Of a stretch of 64,000 bases of DNA, positions 1 through 26,562 are shown piece by piece. The stretch lies in contig CAJQUW010015625.1 in NCBI GenBank assembly GCA_907163375.1, positions 124,001 through 188,000 on the forward strand. The letters run 5' to 3'. A program made the position numbers and the translations under genes. The notes under the pieces were generated by a model, which saw nothing but the letters and a program-made list of their open reading frames with translations, was not told the origin of the DNA and ran no database searches. This DNA comes from Prostheceraeus crozeri (lineage: Eukaryota > Platyhelminthes > Polycladida > Euryleptidae). Numbering within the stretch: the stretch's first letter is position 1; each line of letters begins with the position of its first letter.

Positions 1-623
1 AGACTACGATTCTTACACATGCAATTCTTACGATACACACATACAAAAACAAGTTAAGGGGAATGGAACATCCTCACTTTTGCAGGAGGTAATCCTACTC
101 ATATGCGTATGTGTGAATTGTTAACACATGATGTGCCGTTACCTATATTTGGGAATTTAGGATGTGCAGAATTCATTTTCATTAGGGAATCACTGATATT
201 ATGAAGCATCTACAGATGGGATGAATGAAGAGACAGGATCAGCGCATATCTCGGAAACGCAGCATTTCCATGATGTTTTATCAACATGTTGGCATGTCTT
301 TCCGAATATATCACTGCCAGTTGAGCATGTTGTCAGTCGCAATGTGTGTGAGACCCCGGTCGTCAGGGTTAGAGTGTTCAGGTTAAGGTCGAAACGAACT
401 AGATGAGCACCTGCTGATGACTGACCACCTGCAGCATTAGTACGTCCCTTGGTCAATAGGTTCAGTATTGGTAGAAATTGATCATCAGTAGAATTGTGGC
501 ATAAGTGTTGTATTCCACTACTAAGTAGAAATGTAGAAAAAGAGTAGTTATTTATTTTGTGTAGTGTTACTTCTAGTGTGTAGCATTATTTCTATTAAGT
601 TCTAGTATACGCCTACACATAAC
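1..623. other. Unassigned left flank
   Basis: No gene, RNA or repeat could be recognised here. Short open frames exist on both strands but show no familiar motif and no codon pattern that separates them from chance. The stretch ends at the TA that flanks the next element. Confidence 0.4.
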
Positions 624-639
624 TACCCTATCAACCAGA

Positions 640-850
640 GCGGTCGCCGCGACCGCCATGGTCAGTCGCCTTCGGAGTCGCCTAAAGGTCGCCCTCAGCG
701 TCGCCGGGGATTCCTATTTGTCCACCGCCCTGACTGCCTGGGGCGGTCGCCTTAAGAGCCGGGGCGAAGTCGCCCGGAGGTCTAACAGCGGTCGCCTAGC
801 AGATGAGGTGCGGTCGCCTGTAGGTAGCTGCGGTCGCCGATTCTACCGAT
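640..850. repeat. GC-rich GGTCGCC array, left subterminal
   Basis: About ten copies of GTCGCC or GGTCGCC lie within 210 bp, irregularly spaced, in sequence far richer in GC than its surroundings. A 107-codon frame crosses it, but its composition follows the repeat. The array mirrors the one at 6261-6408, so it is best read as a subterminal repeat of the enclosing element. Confidence 0.6.
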
Positions 851-1171
851 TTGCCCCTACCCTTCAGTTGAAATTTCCCATTGTGATATTAATTAGTAAA
901 ACACTAGCTATCTCCCTAAGATGCAGGTGCATCACTATTGCTCCACTGAAAACCAATAAGCTTCCTAGTTATGAGGAGTAGTAGAATTAAAACGAAATTA
1001 CACAGAATACAATATTTTGCAATACACCTGCACCGATTCAATGAAAATTTAATGTGCACACATGAAAATTGTATTTACAAGCACTGAAGACACAAAAGTA
1101 CAAATTAACGATCGAAAAATACAATTGTTCTATGGGGGTTACAAAATGTTCTATGAAAGGCATCGAAAGAC

Positions 1172-1331
1172 ATATGTAGTACAATCTAAATAACAGGAAC
1201 TTTCTTAATAACATTGAAATTTGATGACTCCAAATTGTCAGAAAAAAGCATCGATTTTCCAGTTAAAATTTTGACATAAACATGCGGGTTTGATGTTGTT
1301 AATAAAGTTCCTGCTATTTAGATTATATGTA
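1172..1331. repeat. Imperfect inverted repeat, about 45-bp arms
   Basis: The left arm (1172-1218) and right arm (1289-1331) are near reverse complements, sharing the core AATCTAAATA(A/G)CAGGAACTTT. They enclose a loop of about 70 bp. This may be a small foldback element or hairpin. No coding content was seen. Confidence 0.6.
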
Positions 1332-2028
1332 CAATAACAGCTACACAGATAACCAAGATATAACACCAAATACAAGAGATGAAAAATTGAGTCACCTATT
1401 GAGAAAAGGGGTATCAGGCACAATTACTCAGCTGCAGATCCATCAGATCTATCTTTTGCGTGCTTTAGTACGCTCTGCAAAGAGGCCTCTATTTCCTTCT
1501 CAGTCACATGAGGTCTAGAAAGTTTGATACCGCACGATAAATTCGGGAATTCTTGAATGGAAATTTATTGTTCCTGCCGTGAAATGAATACTTCATCGAA
1601 ATATCCGCAGCCAAAATCCTTTAAAATATTCGACGGCATAAATTGTTTAGTCCGTTGCCTCCGATCAGTGAGAACTGCTTTGCCTGAAAAATAAAGCTGT
1701 ATTTAAAATGGTGAAGCTTCTCCACGTACGTCAGAAGTCAAACAGAGCAAATAATACTCTGTTTTTATAATAATAATAAAAAAAAATTGTACCTAAATCA
1801 AACAGAGCAAATAATTTCAAAACGATGTGAGTGGCTTTGTGATTCCAGTAAATCATTTGTGTCTGCAAAAGTCATTTGAATGATTCAGTTGATAATCAGG
1901 TCGTGGGTAGCACCGCTCTTTTAATGCCGACAATCATTGAGCGATGCAAATGACAGTGACAGTTTCTGCCTTCATTTTGAATTGAAAATCTCACGTATGT
2001 CTAATATTGAAAGTAGTCAACCAGTCAT

Positions 2029-2176
2029 CCAGGTCAATATAAACCTTAATTATGCATTAAAGCAAGTCTACATTAAGTTCGACGTAGAAACACTGTTTAG
2101 ACCCCAGGTCAATATAAACCTTAATTATTCATAAAAGCAAGTCTGCATCAAGTTCGATGTAGAAACACTGTTTAGA
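2029..2176 (+). repeat. Two-copy 74-bp tandem repeat
   Basis: A unit beginning CCAGGTCAATATAAACC occurs at about 2029 and again at about 2103, with only a few substitutions. Both copies end in a CTGTTTAGACC-type tail. It is a simple local duplication inside the enclosing element. Confidence 0.8.
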
Positions 2177-4669
2177 CCAGCTCTATCTGCTGAGCCACAG
2201 GAATTACGACCAATTTCAATAACCAGACAGAAAGCAGTCACTGCCAAATTCTGAACGTTATAGCGAGCTAGTGAGTGAGCGAAATGCCATTTCGGTGCTC
2301 TGGCTCAGATTTGCGCGACTCATCTTTCTCTCTATTCATGCAACGAAACCGTTGAATGACAGTCGTAAGTCAAAGAATAAGTGGACCGGTCTCTTGAAAG
2401 AATTAGTCAATATCATGCGCTCCTGCAGGATAGGAATAAAAAACATCACTATAGGTTGTGAAGTTTATCAGATAGAATTGGAGGTCTGAAACAACTCATC
2501 CAATATTTTCGAAAATCACCCGGTAATTTCTTCAATTTCCTGTTGATAGAATGAGATGTTATGAAGATTGATACGCAACCGGAAATACATTCATTCTCTG
2601 GACTGTGATCAATTGCAGCGCTCGCATCTTCAAACAGCTATCAGATTATTTGTTAGAAAATGTTAACATGCAAAAAGTTTAATGCAGCTCTTCTATTTCT
2701 TCTGAGATCTATCTAATAGAATTGATGACGTGGCCACAGGAGAAATTGTGACTAGACATGGCCAAAGGCGAGCGAACGGTTTACGGCTAGACGAGGCTTC
2801 AGATAGAAAATATCAGCTCAGCTAAAATTCTGGCCGTTGTAGCCGATAAGATATGTGAAACAAGAATTTTGAAGATTTGAAAAATTGGATTGAAAAATCC
2901 AATTAACCGTGCATAGCTCTCATTATTTATATCTGTTTAAATTTGCACTCTAAAGGCTACACATTCGCACATAAAACTTTAACATATTCAAAACGATTAA
3001 ACCTAATAGTGTGGCACTCTGTGTTAGTATATGGCCCTTTTATATTCGCAGTTCAAGGAATGGGATATTCACGAGCCTGGATGAAGTACTTCCGAAGATA
3101 AGACACTTTTTATAAACCGGCATAGACGCTTTAATTCCAATCGACTTAAGACAGGCTCTCTCGATCTGACGAAATCATTTGCTTCAAGCAACAATATCAA
3201 TTAATCTATATTGACAAGCTATCGTCTCATCAATTTCACAGATATCCCTGAAAATTGCAAAATATTTTTTGTAAAACATTAAACATGAGACTCATTAAGC
3301 TTACTAAAAATAATTAAGACTACTTTGCCGATGAAGTTGAGCAAACGTAAAGCACGCGAATTTAAGAAAATTCAGCAATAGCTTCGTCTATGTTCAGCTA
3401 TACAGAGGTACGCCTATCGCGATGAAGCATGTAGTGGTAACATGTAAAAATGAGATAACTAAGTGAAATCTCTATGGGAATGAGGTTGGTTAAATGAAAT
3501 ATTTTAAACGTTGCAGCTTACTCGAAAATGTTTACCCCTTATGTCTAGTGTCAAATTAAGGCCGAAATATCCATTAGGAAAAATAACCCACAACACGCGG
3601 AATTTGAAATCTTTGATAGATGTTAAAATCGATGTAACAGACAGATGGAGCTTGTAACAGCCCGCTAATAGGCAGGAAATTGAATAGAGCACATCAATTT
3701 ATCTATATATGTAGCCAACGCACTATACAGAAGCGTAGATTTGATAACCCCATTTTATGGGGTCAAGGTGACTTAATTTATGGGGTCGAAGTGACTAGTA
3801 ACCTAATTCACGCCCGTCTAATGTCACGTCGCCAGAATTGACTTTATCTCATTGCAGCGAACCATCAGTTAGCGCCAACGCTGTGCAAAGTATCTTGCAG
3901 TCAAAGCTCGATAGTTAAGAGCATAAATACCAGGTTTTCTATCTCTTAATTATTGAAAGTCTGAATTCAAAAGCAACTTATATAAGCCGCCAAATGTACA
4001 AAAAATGCCGCGGCCGTATGATCTTAATTGACCGAAGTCTTAATTATCCGTGTCCGAATTAACGAGCTTCGACTGGATTTATTGTATTCATACAAAGCGA
4101 TTCGTTTACGATGTCAGTCTGTCCGCATTATTCGATCTGAATGGTCGTAAAATATTGGCTTGCTTTACCTATAGTCAAACATTTATAACCAAAGGAGCAC
4201 TTTTTTACATCACATCTAATTCAAAAGTTATCTGTTGAAATATTTCAGTTAATTCAGTGTTTGTATAATGTGTAGTGCGCAGGTTAACCGCTATTATTTA
4301 CTAAATTTATCTATTATCATTTCATTCGGCTTACCTGATACGAATTTCGTTTGATAAGTAATCCGTTCTATCAATATTTTCGGCTCAGAATATTCCTCGC
4401 ATTTTCTATATTGTAATTTGGTTGATAATCCATTAATAAGATCAATCAATTTACACAGCGATGTCCACAGGTGTCAGTCAGGCAGCTCCCATAAGTAGAG
4501 ACACGAATGAAACTTCTAGATTATTCTGCGCTATTTCTCTTTGTGAAATGAAGCGATGACCTCTATTTCACCCCTCGAGTTGAAATGTGATCTTCCGATT
4601 GCCCTGCGCTATCGAAGGCGCACGAGAAAGTTATCTGCTATCGGGCTGGACTGGACAAAGCGCTCTTCT

Positions 4670-5270
4670 TACAGAATTAGATTCATCTGCGCGCGCCTCG
4701 GTTTCCTAGAAAGGAAGAATTGTATGTAACCTTAATGTCGAAATGGCACATATCACAGAATTAGACAACTTGCTCCTTCTCGAATGGATAATTCGTGTAT
4801 CGCTTGCTATTGGAAATGGCAAACAATAAGCTGTCAGCAAAGGACACCAGAGACAGTGAGAGAGCGTGCGTGCTGTGATAACACGTCGCACACACCAAAA
4901 CACACATCGATGCGTGGCTTCGATTCAATGCATGCACAATACAGTGAGCAATGCCGAGGAGAGGATCATCAAGTGAACTAATTTTCGTACGCCTGCTACT
5001 TTCTTTAATAATGATCGGAAGGGTCAAACATTATGGAGAAAACTTGTGGGCAATGATCTGAATTCTTCGAATCTGAAGGAATTTTGGCAATCGAAGCACT
5101 TTGCTGGAACTCACATTAATCCGCAAGCGACGCACGCCTTTTTTCCTATCTCTGTAAGGTATTAGGAATTATTTTTTGCCCACCTAATAGGTTCCTCAAT
5201 GTGTCGTCCGTTTCGTATTAATCACACTTCTAGCAAACCGAAGCAGATAAACAAAATATTTAATTCTGTG
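4670..5270 (+). mobile_element. Non-autonomous hAT-like MITE, copy 1
   Basis: The ends read TACAGAATTA and TAATTCTGTG, an inverted pair. The 8-bp direct repeat GCTCTTCT flanks both sides (4662-4669 and 5271-5278), the size typical of hAT insertions. The body is closely related to 33943-34574 (opposite strand) and in part to 57404-57895. No transposase frame is visible, so movement would need an enzyme supplied elsewhere. It sits inside the larger TA-flanked element and is therefore younger than it. Confidence 0.8.
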
Positions 5271-6254
5271 GCTCTTCTATTAATAGAACTCTCTCGCTCC
5301 CTTCTCTCCCTCACTGTATCACAGGCTTGAAGCGACCGAGATATTATGCAACACTCATTGAGGATTCTTCCATTCATTCACAATTTAATGAATGAATTAA
5401 CTTGCAACCTTGATTGACCAAAAAATTGACAAGCGGTGAAATTCAGGCATAGTCAGAATCATGGTCAGAATGATATAAAGTTCACGGTCAAATCAAGAAT
5501 TTTGAGCAATTTTTTTCATTGCCATCGATGCGTCATGCAAATATATATGAAGCATCGCAACCAAAGATGTTTGACGTAACATTTCACGATTGAATGCATC
5601 ATCATCATGTAGCGAAAATCACTGAGAGAAATGAGCTAAGGTTATTTATTCCAAGGAAAAGTTTGCCTACATATGTGCCAGACAGCCGATCGATGACAGT
5701 TTCGGGCCAGTCCACAAACATTGGAGATACGTTTTTCTTAGAAATCACAACAAATTCGCTGCTCAATGTGTGTGACAACTCTGGGGTCGTTCTATTTCAA
5801 AATTATAGCTCGTGTGAACTTAAGGGCCGACTCACGACCACTCCCTGTCAAAAAGATAAACGTGAAAATTAGGGGGGGCAACCCTCGACTTCAAGACATC
5901 ACATTTCACGTCATTTTCGATGAGAACGGTCACAAATTGATATGATCATGCATTTTTACTTCCAAATAAGCCATTTTCGAAAAATTTGTTGGCCCCCATT
6001 TTTTCATGTGGCCCAAGACTTTTTGACGAGGGGCCCACGACTCATTTTCTCGCGGGAAATGCATTGATCTAGTTTGATTAAATGCGTTCGAATTTCTGCA
6101 TCAGAAGCATCTTTTTCCACAAGCATACATTTGAGTCTTAATTAGAAACTCTGAAGCTGATTGCCGAAATTTTTTCAATTTATCAGTTTTGCGAAGCAGG
6201 AATATTGCCTTTCTGACATCATGGAGGCTAGTTAAATGCTAAAACCAGACATAT

Positions 6255-6410
6255 GATGCAGGTCGCCGTTGACACTCGAGGCAACTGCTGACAGCGGTCG
6301 CCGGGCAACGGTCGCCCACTTACAGTCGAGGCGACCGCCACCAGGAGTCGCCGGGCGGCGGCGACTTCGGCGACGCCGAGGGCTGTCGCGGCGACCGCTG
6401 GGCGACTTTT
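6255..6410. repeat. GC-rich GGTCGCC array, right subterminal
   Basis: Multiple GGTCGCC and GGCGACC motifs in both orientations lie directly inside the right terminus of the 5.8-kb element. They end in an inverted copy of AGCGGTCGCCGCGAC, which is also present at the left end. Confidence 0.6.
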
Positions 6411-6425
6411 GTGGTTGATAGGGTA

Positions 6426-8820
6426 TATGTCATAGTCGGCTGCCAATCTTCCGCCATCTGGCTGAAATTCGCCAAAAAAGGTCTGAAAAGTCGACTATTT
6501 TTCATCCACGGACACGGACGGTTTGCTCTCCATAAATTCAGTGAAATCGTTAATGTTACGTGCTTCAAACTGATCCAACCTGATAATTGTCTACAATGGC
6601 TCTCAGATATTGGTTGTATCGTGACTCTCGTCTAACATAATTTTGGAGATTTTATTATCCGGCCATTCGATCTTTTGATGTTAAAAAAATTTCCGCCAAA
6701 ACGACTTTCTTCTGTTGGCAGCTATACATCTAGTGTCATTGCATTTTTTGCCTCCATTCTCTATTTTTGCTACTTTATCAATCGGTCTTATCTTGTTTCG
6801 ATCATGATTTTCTTGACTATCGCGACAGCAATTTGCAATGCTTCATAGAGAAAGTGAGTGCAATACTGTATATCACCAACAGGTTGAATTACGCAGATTC
6901 TTTCTCCATTCTCCTTTTGATTCGATCACAATTTGAATTCTTTTCCACATGTGTATGTTTCCTTGATTTCTTCGTCATGATACCACATCATCAGGAAAGT
7001 TGAGACCATCTGTTGCTATGCCTTGCTATATTTTTTCGATAGCCATTAAATTTTTGATTGGTTCAAGGCCTAGTTGCGGCATTGATTCCCCTCGAAAATG
7101 TTCCATGCATTTCAGACTAAAGTGACAAGCAGCGTTGCATTGTTGAAGAAAATTGCCATCATACTTAAGAAATTACACGATGGTCGATGATTCGACTCTG
7201 ACGTGGAAACCGGCCGGGATGTTGGTGTTGGTCGGGCTCCGCGGCCGGCCTAGATCGAACTTCAGACCGGGATTTATGCCGGCTTCAGGTAGATTTTATC
7301 CAAGATTCAGCCTATTTTAGCTCAGTTTCCTGTTCTCAAGGCCTATTTTGGACCGGCTTCGGGCAAGCTGCCTCACGTTGAGTGCAATTTATTTGACAGC
7401 AAATTCAGTTCGCCGGCACTGATCGAGCCAGACCACAGAGAAATAAACGATATGCTCTTACAATGGTGAAGTTACTAATATTCATCAATTTTTGAATTAC
7501 TCTTTTAATCGTAGCACACGTTAAATATCCAATCAGACTGCTCGAATGATTCGTCAGGAATTCGTCTGGCTAATAAGTCAATAAATGTTTCCAATATTAT
7601 AGGAAGGCAGAAACATTTAACTATACCTCATTTAATTAGTGACACTGTTTATTACGGTCTCCCAAAAGTAATCGCGTAGAAACTACCCACTAATGTTTTT
7701 CCTTTTGGATTGCTTATGAAAATGAAAGTGATTTCAGTTTGATTCAAATTTTATTCTTAAATGAACAGAAGCACGTTTTTATGATTCACATTGCAAATGC
7801 CTTGAACTTGAGAGATTACTCTTGTCACATCAGTCGTATTTTTTCATTCGCTCAAGAGATCCATCGCCCTCGTTGCCGCTGCTATCGTCAAAAATCCTTG
7901 CCTTAAGGACGTCTGCATCTACTAGACTCTTGATCCCTTTATTCACTTAGTTTTGTTTAAACATCCACATCAGAGTCTATACGTGTGGGTTTCATGATTT
8001 CATTTGTGCAATTCTTCATGATTGACGGCATCTACCTTAACAACCACTAATTTCATGCCTGTTCTTGAGCAAGTCCAAACATTTGCTGCTGCCTCAGAAA
8101 CTCGTGTTGCTGAAATTCTGAGCAAATTGCGCGGCTTGTCTTGAGTGCCATGCCTTACTCGAAAGCCTAGACCATATCGGTATGGACACGACAATGACCC
8201 CAAACGACGTTTACTTACGCAGAAATTTCAGACAGTATTGTCTGTGTATTTCATTGTCTACGTTTGATGTCCTTTGAGTAAGAGTAAATATATACCCATG
8301 CAATACACAGATAATGCTGTCTTGAATTCCTACTAAAGAGTATGACGTTAGGGGACCTTATGCCCATGCAGACATGTCTTCGAGTAAGACATGGCACGTA
8401 AAACAAGCGGCGTAGCAACTTGTTCAATGTATGGGCTACATGTGAGACTAAGTTCAAATCGCTTAAATCGTTTCTGGTTCCGGAATATTAGTCCATTATG
8501 AATTATGAATCATTCCCTCATTTCATTTTTCATCACGCTAGTAATGTGCGTATAAATTTGTGCATATAATGTGCATTTTCTTGTATGTTTACAGTCAGGT
8601 TTGTATCTCGCCAAAATTTAGATAAATATAATACAGTGCATTCCATATACATGCGATCATAAAATAGCACATATTTTTTCTTTTAGCCGAAACTTTATTT
8701 GTCACTTAAATATTATACAGACTGCTCGACGTGGTTTCAGCACTCAGTGCTTTTGTCAATACCTAACCAAAACTATGTTTGCATCTTAATTATATCTTCG
8801 TGTTGTAATTCAATTCCCTG
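6426..8820. other. Unassigned intergenic DNA
   Basis: AT-rich sequence without recognised genes. A short GC-rich patch with GGCCGG motifs lies at about 7205-7270. Minus-strand frames near 8000-8457 show no motif that can be named. Confidence 0.4.
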
Positions 8821-9465
8821 CGCTCATGATTCAATTCTTACTCATCAACATCTTATTTCTTTGTTACTATATCCTTGTATCTAATGTTTCTAATTAGTTT
8901 TCAGTCAATTTTGCCAAAATTCAGAGCTATAAGTGATTATGGTGAAGTGTTTGCTATATTGCTCATCATTTTCACGAAATATTTGAATTATTTGGCATAA
9001 TCATCTGAATTGGCTACAGCATCAGGAGTTCCAACACATTCCGGTAAGACAAGAATCGGGATTACGAATTGGAGAAATTGAGATATTTTTAAAGTACACA
9101 TCTATGGGTTTACTTTGTAGATGATGAAGCACTGCGCTCATGATTCAATTCTTACTCATCAACATCTTATTTGCTTGTTATTATGTCCTTGTATCTAATG
9201 TTTCTAATCAGTTTTCAGTCAATTTTGCCAAAATTCAGAGCTATAAGTGATTATGGTGAAGTGTTTGCTATATTGCTCATCATTTTCACGAAATATTTGA
9301 ATTATTTGGCATAATCATCTGAATTGGCTACAGCATCAGGAGTTCCAACACATTCCGGTAAGACAAGAATCGGGATTACGAATTGGAGAAATTGAGATAT
9401 TTTTAAAGTACACATCTATGGGTTTACTTTGCAGATCATGAAGCACTGCGCTCATGATTCAATTT
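8821..9465 (+). repeat. 314-bp tandem duplication
   Basis: The unit starting CGCTCATGATTCAATTC occurs at 8821, 9135 and (partial third copy) 9449, a period of exactly 314 bp. The two full copies are nearly identical, which points to a recent duplication. No coding function is evident. Confidence 0.9.
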
Positions 9466-10755
9466 CACCAACATCCAAATGCTTGCTGCAGAGGACAACT
9501 GTTTCTCGTAGAAGATTTTATGAGTTCGAAGTAGGCCAGCGGTATGACAAGGTAAGGAGACACTGAAATTCGAGTGAATTTAAGCCTACTGACACACTCG
9601 ATATCATTCATCAAGTATGTTCCTGATTTTTCAGTGATAACAGACTCGCTTTATTCTTGCATTGTTGCTCATCGGTATGAATTCGCACGGCTCATGCAGC
9701 AGTTGAATCTAGCCGGACACATCAAAGAGTAACAATGTAAGAACAGAACGAGTCAGATATCGCCGCAATATTAGAACTACGCCCTCAATCGAGTTCGAAA
9801 TTTAATGTAATCACGCTTCTTCGCTCTCGATCAAGAGCGACGTATTGACAATCACGCTAATTTGTGCTCGATCGAGTGCGAAAAGTGAAAATCGCGTTTG
9901 ATCGTACATTAAGTCGACCAATGTTTGCTAATGGGAGGCTACGGTGGGATTAGGTTGACCAATATAAGCTATTGGCGGCAGCTGAAGATTACGTCGGCTT
10001 AAAGAGGCAATAAAGTGGGATTAAATTGTCGTTTGTTGGCATAAGGATGGCTAGAGTGGCGCTTGGATGGCCATCGCACGAAAATATGTTGGATTACGTT
10101 GGTTCAAGACCGGTTCTAGGTTGGATTGCCTTCATAGAACCAATGTAGGCCCGCTGTATCATTTCCAACTTTTGACCATTGTAAATGGCCAATGAAGGTC
10201 CAACGTAGTACCAACGTATCTGTGTTACTTGGGGCGTGCCTTTTTGTCATAGCTTTAGAAACCGCTGAATGCTCAGAGCTCACATGAAGGGAATTTAGTT
10301 TTCTACAGGCGAAATGTAATTCTGATCGTGTTATATTCTATTTTCATAGCGATACATACTTCGAAACAATATATACTTAGTTGTTGATGTTTGATATGTG
10401 CAGTTATAGCTTGAAATAAAAGATCGTTCCGAATCGCGATTAAATCTAGGACTTCTCTCTATTTATTTTTTTAAAATCTTATGCGTAGATTGCCGCGGTA
10501 TGCTTACAGATTAGTTACCGAAAACAGCACAATGGAAACAAACAAAAAAACTCATTGCTCTCATAGTCTATGGATTTTTGATTCACCTAAAAATGCTTTC
10601 ATCTATGTCGGTGTCTTGTTACCATCAAAGCCAGCCAAGTTTGTTACATCGTGTGCACTAGCAAGAGTAATTGCTTAATTCCACGCTGAAATGTTTGTGG
10701 AATAAGCAAAAATTGATTTTTGCACCGTAGATCCGATCAGCGCGGAGTTAGACAC
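9466..10755. other. Unassigned DNA with degenerate TTGG/CCAA repeats
   Basis: Between about 9910 and 10235 there are many variants of short units such as CCAATGTT, GGTTGG and CCAACGTA, resembling a decayed minisatellite. The rest holds nothing that can be named. Downstream TTAA marks the start of the piggyBac element. Confidence 0.4.
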
Positions 10756-10973
10756 TTAACCCTCAAACGGCCGGATTTTTTAACACCTTATTCTGACCAC
10801 CTGCTTACAAATGTAAGATATTTGATTAAAGTCATAATTTTTGGATTGTGAGCACCCAATAAGATAAAAACAGCAGGCATCGTGTAAACAGTGTGTATTG
10901 CATGCAAAACAACATGAACATCATGTTACGAGATGCAAAGAACAGCGAGATAGAGAATGAAATATTTCATCCA

Positions 10974-11270
10974 TTATACATGTAAATTGTGCTTGTGAAG
11001 AATCGTTGCATTCCAAACATGAAATAGATGTTTTCTTATGCAAACTGCAGAAATTCGTTTCGTACAATTATCGCAAGTATTGCGAGTTGTTCTGCGACAC
11101 AGCGAACATTGCTTCGGTGTTTTATCCAGAGGATGCTGCTGAACACTTTGAGCAAAAGGCCTGTTCAGCCCGAATCGCTGGAAGGAATCCTTTGCTTGCG
11201 CATATATGGCTGGATTCATCAGTCTGGATATCATATTTTCTTTGGCCAACTCCTCTGAAACTTGCATCAT
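10974..11270 (-). pseudogene. piggyBac transposase C-terminal fragment
   Basis: A 98-residue frame carries a cysteine-rich stretch with spacing CxxC, then C-x2-C about eight residues later, then a further C and His residues (residues 54-86). This resembles the zinc-binding tail that ends many piggyBac transposases. The preceding segment (ELAKENMISRLMNP) is like the helix before that tail. The catalytic DDD core is not visible. Its place inside TTAA-bounded inverted repeats supports the assignment. The fragment alone cannot act as a transposase. Confidence 0.55.
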
Positions 11271-11520
11271 AAATTTTCTTCTGCAGGGCGAACTCTGAGC
11301 TATTACAAGAGTTATATATGCAAATGCCTAAGATATTGAAAAAAAATCAAACGTAGTGCGATTCGTTTTCCGTTTTGTGGTAAAATCTTCAATACAAGAG
11401 TCTGGTAAATCGACCCCTCCCTTCATTGTAGTCGTGAATTTCGAATGGCTGATTATCTGAACGATCCGCTTGAATGCCTGGAGATCATGTCATCATTAAA
11501 ACACTTTTTCCCTCCTTGGG

Positions 11521-11591
11521 AATATCCCGGTGAAAAAAAACTGCTGTCGGGATCTGTCGGTCAATTTCCCGAGTTTTTTTCACCGGGATAT
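11521..11591. repeat. Short hairpin with about 20-bp arms
   Basis: ATATCCCGGTGAAAAAAA and its near reverse complement TTTTTTTCACCGGGATAT face each other across roughly 30 bp. It lies in the interior of the deleted piggyBac element. Its function is unknown. Confidence 0.7.
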
Positions 11592-12125
11592 GACAGCAAT
11601 AATATTCTATTTTCACGATCCCAAAGCTCCATCGTAGTGCAATAAGCGATCCTTCGCAGATTTCATCTCCTTTGAGACATCTCTGCGGTTGGCTGAAATA
11701 ATTCCATTCATCGCAAGACCCTTTTCTAGTAACTTGCAGCACAATGCATACCTCGTGAAGTATGTCAATAAAGACATTACGATGACTATTGAAATACAAA
11801 GAAGAGATTCATTACCGTCTTTTCGGCTATTCCAACCTCCCTAACCCCGTCAGAATGGAATGGAACACAGATAATACAATTAAAGGCTATCAAACGAGAA
11901 TCGCACCTAATCTTTAGCTCATCCTACAAATGTAAGCAAGCTTGGGCGGTTTAATGTGTTAATATCGAAACCGAAATTGACAGATCGACACCAGATTCGA
12001 GAATTTGCAATGGCGTATGTCTCTAGGCATGGAAATTTCGTTTTAATACAAAATCATGATTTAGTTTTACAAGCAGATGAAGTTGAAATCTTACAAATGT
12101 AAGCAGGTGCTCGTTTGAGGGTTAA

Positions 12126-12492
12126 TATGCATACAATATCGGAAGTGCATGTATAGATGTAAGCGGCATTATCTAGATGCTAAGATTCGTAGCGCTATAT
12201 TACAGTATTAGGTCTATTTTCGATGCGATTACATCATAACTACGTACATAGGCGAAAGTCCCGAATTTACTGAATATTTGAGAACAAATGTCGTAACTGC
12301 AAATCTTTTTCTGTAAAATTGATGATCTGAGCATGATCAAACACTTAACAAAGTTCGAATAAACGAGAGGTTCACCACTGATTGTAATTGCACCGGTGAT
12401 GGCTATTCTGGGAGATCTAAAGGGAAATAAAAAGACCAACGTAAATCTATAACGCTCGGAGCTTGTCATCTCGGTCGGGTACGTAAGAAGCA
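12126..12492 (-). other. 3' flank of vasa
   Basis: This is the sequence between the vasa stop codon (12493-12495) and the piggyBac insertion at 12122. It is likely 3' untranslated region and downstream flank. No AATAAA on the minus strand was found close to the stop, so the transcript end is not placed. Confidence 0.4.
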
Positions 12493-26475
<13,983 letters not shown>

Positions 26476-26562
26476 CTGCAGAAAAAAGGATCTAATCAGA
26501 ATACTTTAGACTTCATGATAAAATAGAATATTCTACTGATCAGAGTCCTAGAGGGAATTTTC

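Larger units (their letters stand above)
626..6423. mobile_element. 5.8-kb DNA element with TA flanks and GGTCGCC-rich termini
   Basis: The left end reads CCCTATCAACCA (626-637) and the right end carries its exact reverse complement (6412-6423). Each end is flanked by TA (624-625 and 6424-6425), as expected for a TA target-site duplication. A few bases inside both ends, the 15-mer AGCGGTCGCCGCGAC appears again in inverted orientation, so the inverted termini match beyond the first 12 bases, with a 9-bp indel. Both ends carry GC-rich arrays of GGTCGCC/GGCGACC, while the interior is AT-rich and has no recognisable transposase. A MITE (4670-5270) is nested inside. TA flanks suggest mobilisation by a Tc1/mariner/pogo-type enzyme, but the superfamily is not established. 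It is probably non-autonomous or decayed. Confidence 0.6.
10760..12121 (-). mobile_element. Deleted piggyBac-type transposon
   Basis: The element lies between two TTAA sites (10756-10759 and 12122-12125), the hallmark of piggyBac integration. It starts CCCTCAAACG and ends with the exact reverse complement. Near both ends the motif CACCTGCTTACA lies beside a TGTAAG palindrome, in inverted orientation, as expected for internal repeats. Only the C-terminal part of a transposase is visible inside, on the minus strand. At 1.36 kb it is too short for an autonomous piggyBac. It sits just downstream of the vasa coding end. Confidence 0.8.

Noticed and set aside
658-981. 107-codon GC-rich frame near the left end
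   Set aside because: Its sequence follows the GGTCGCC subterminal repeat and has no domain.
5594-5872. 92-codon plus-strand frame with an N-terminal His run
   Set aside because: No recognised family, no flanking signals, and it lies inside a decayed mobile element.
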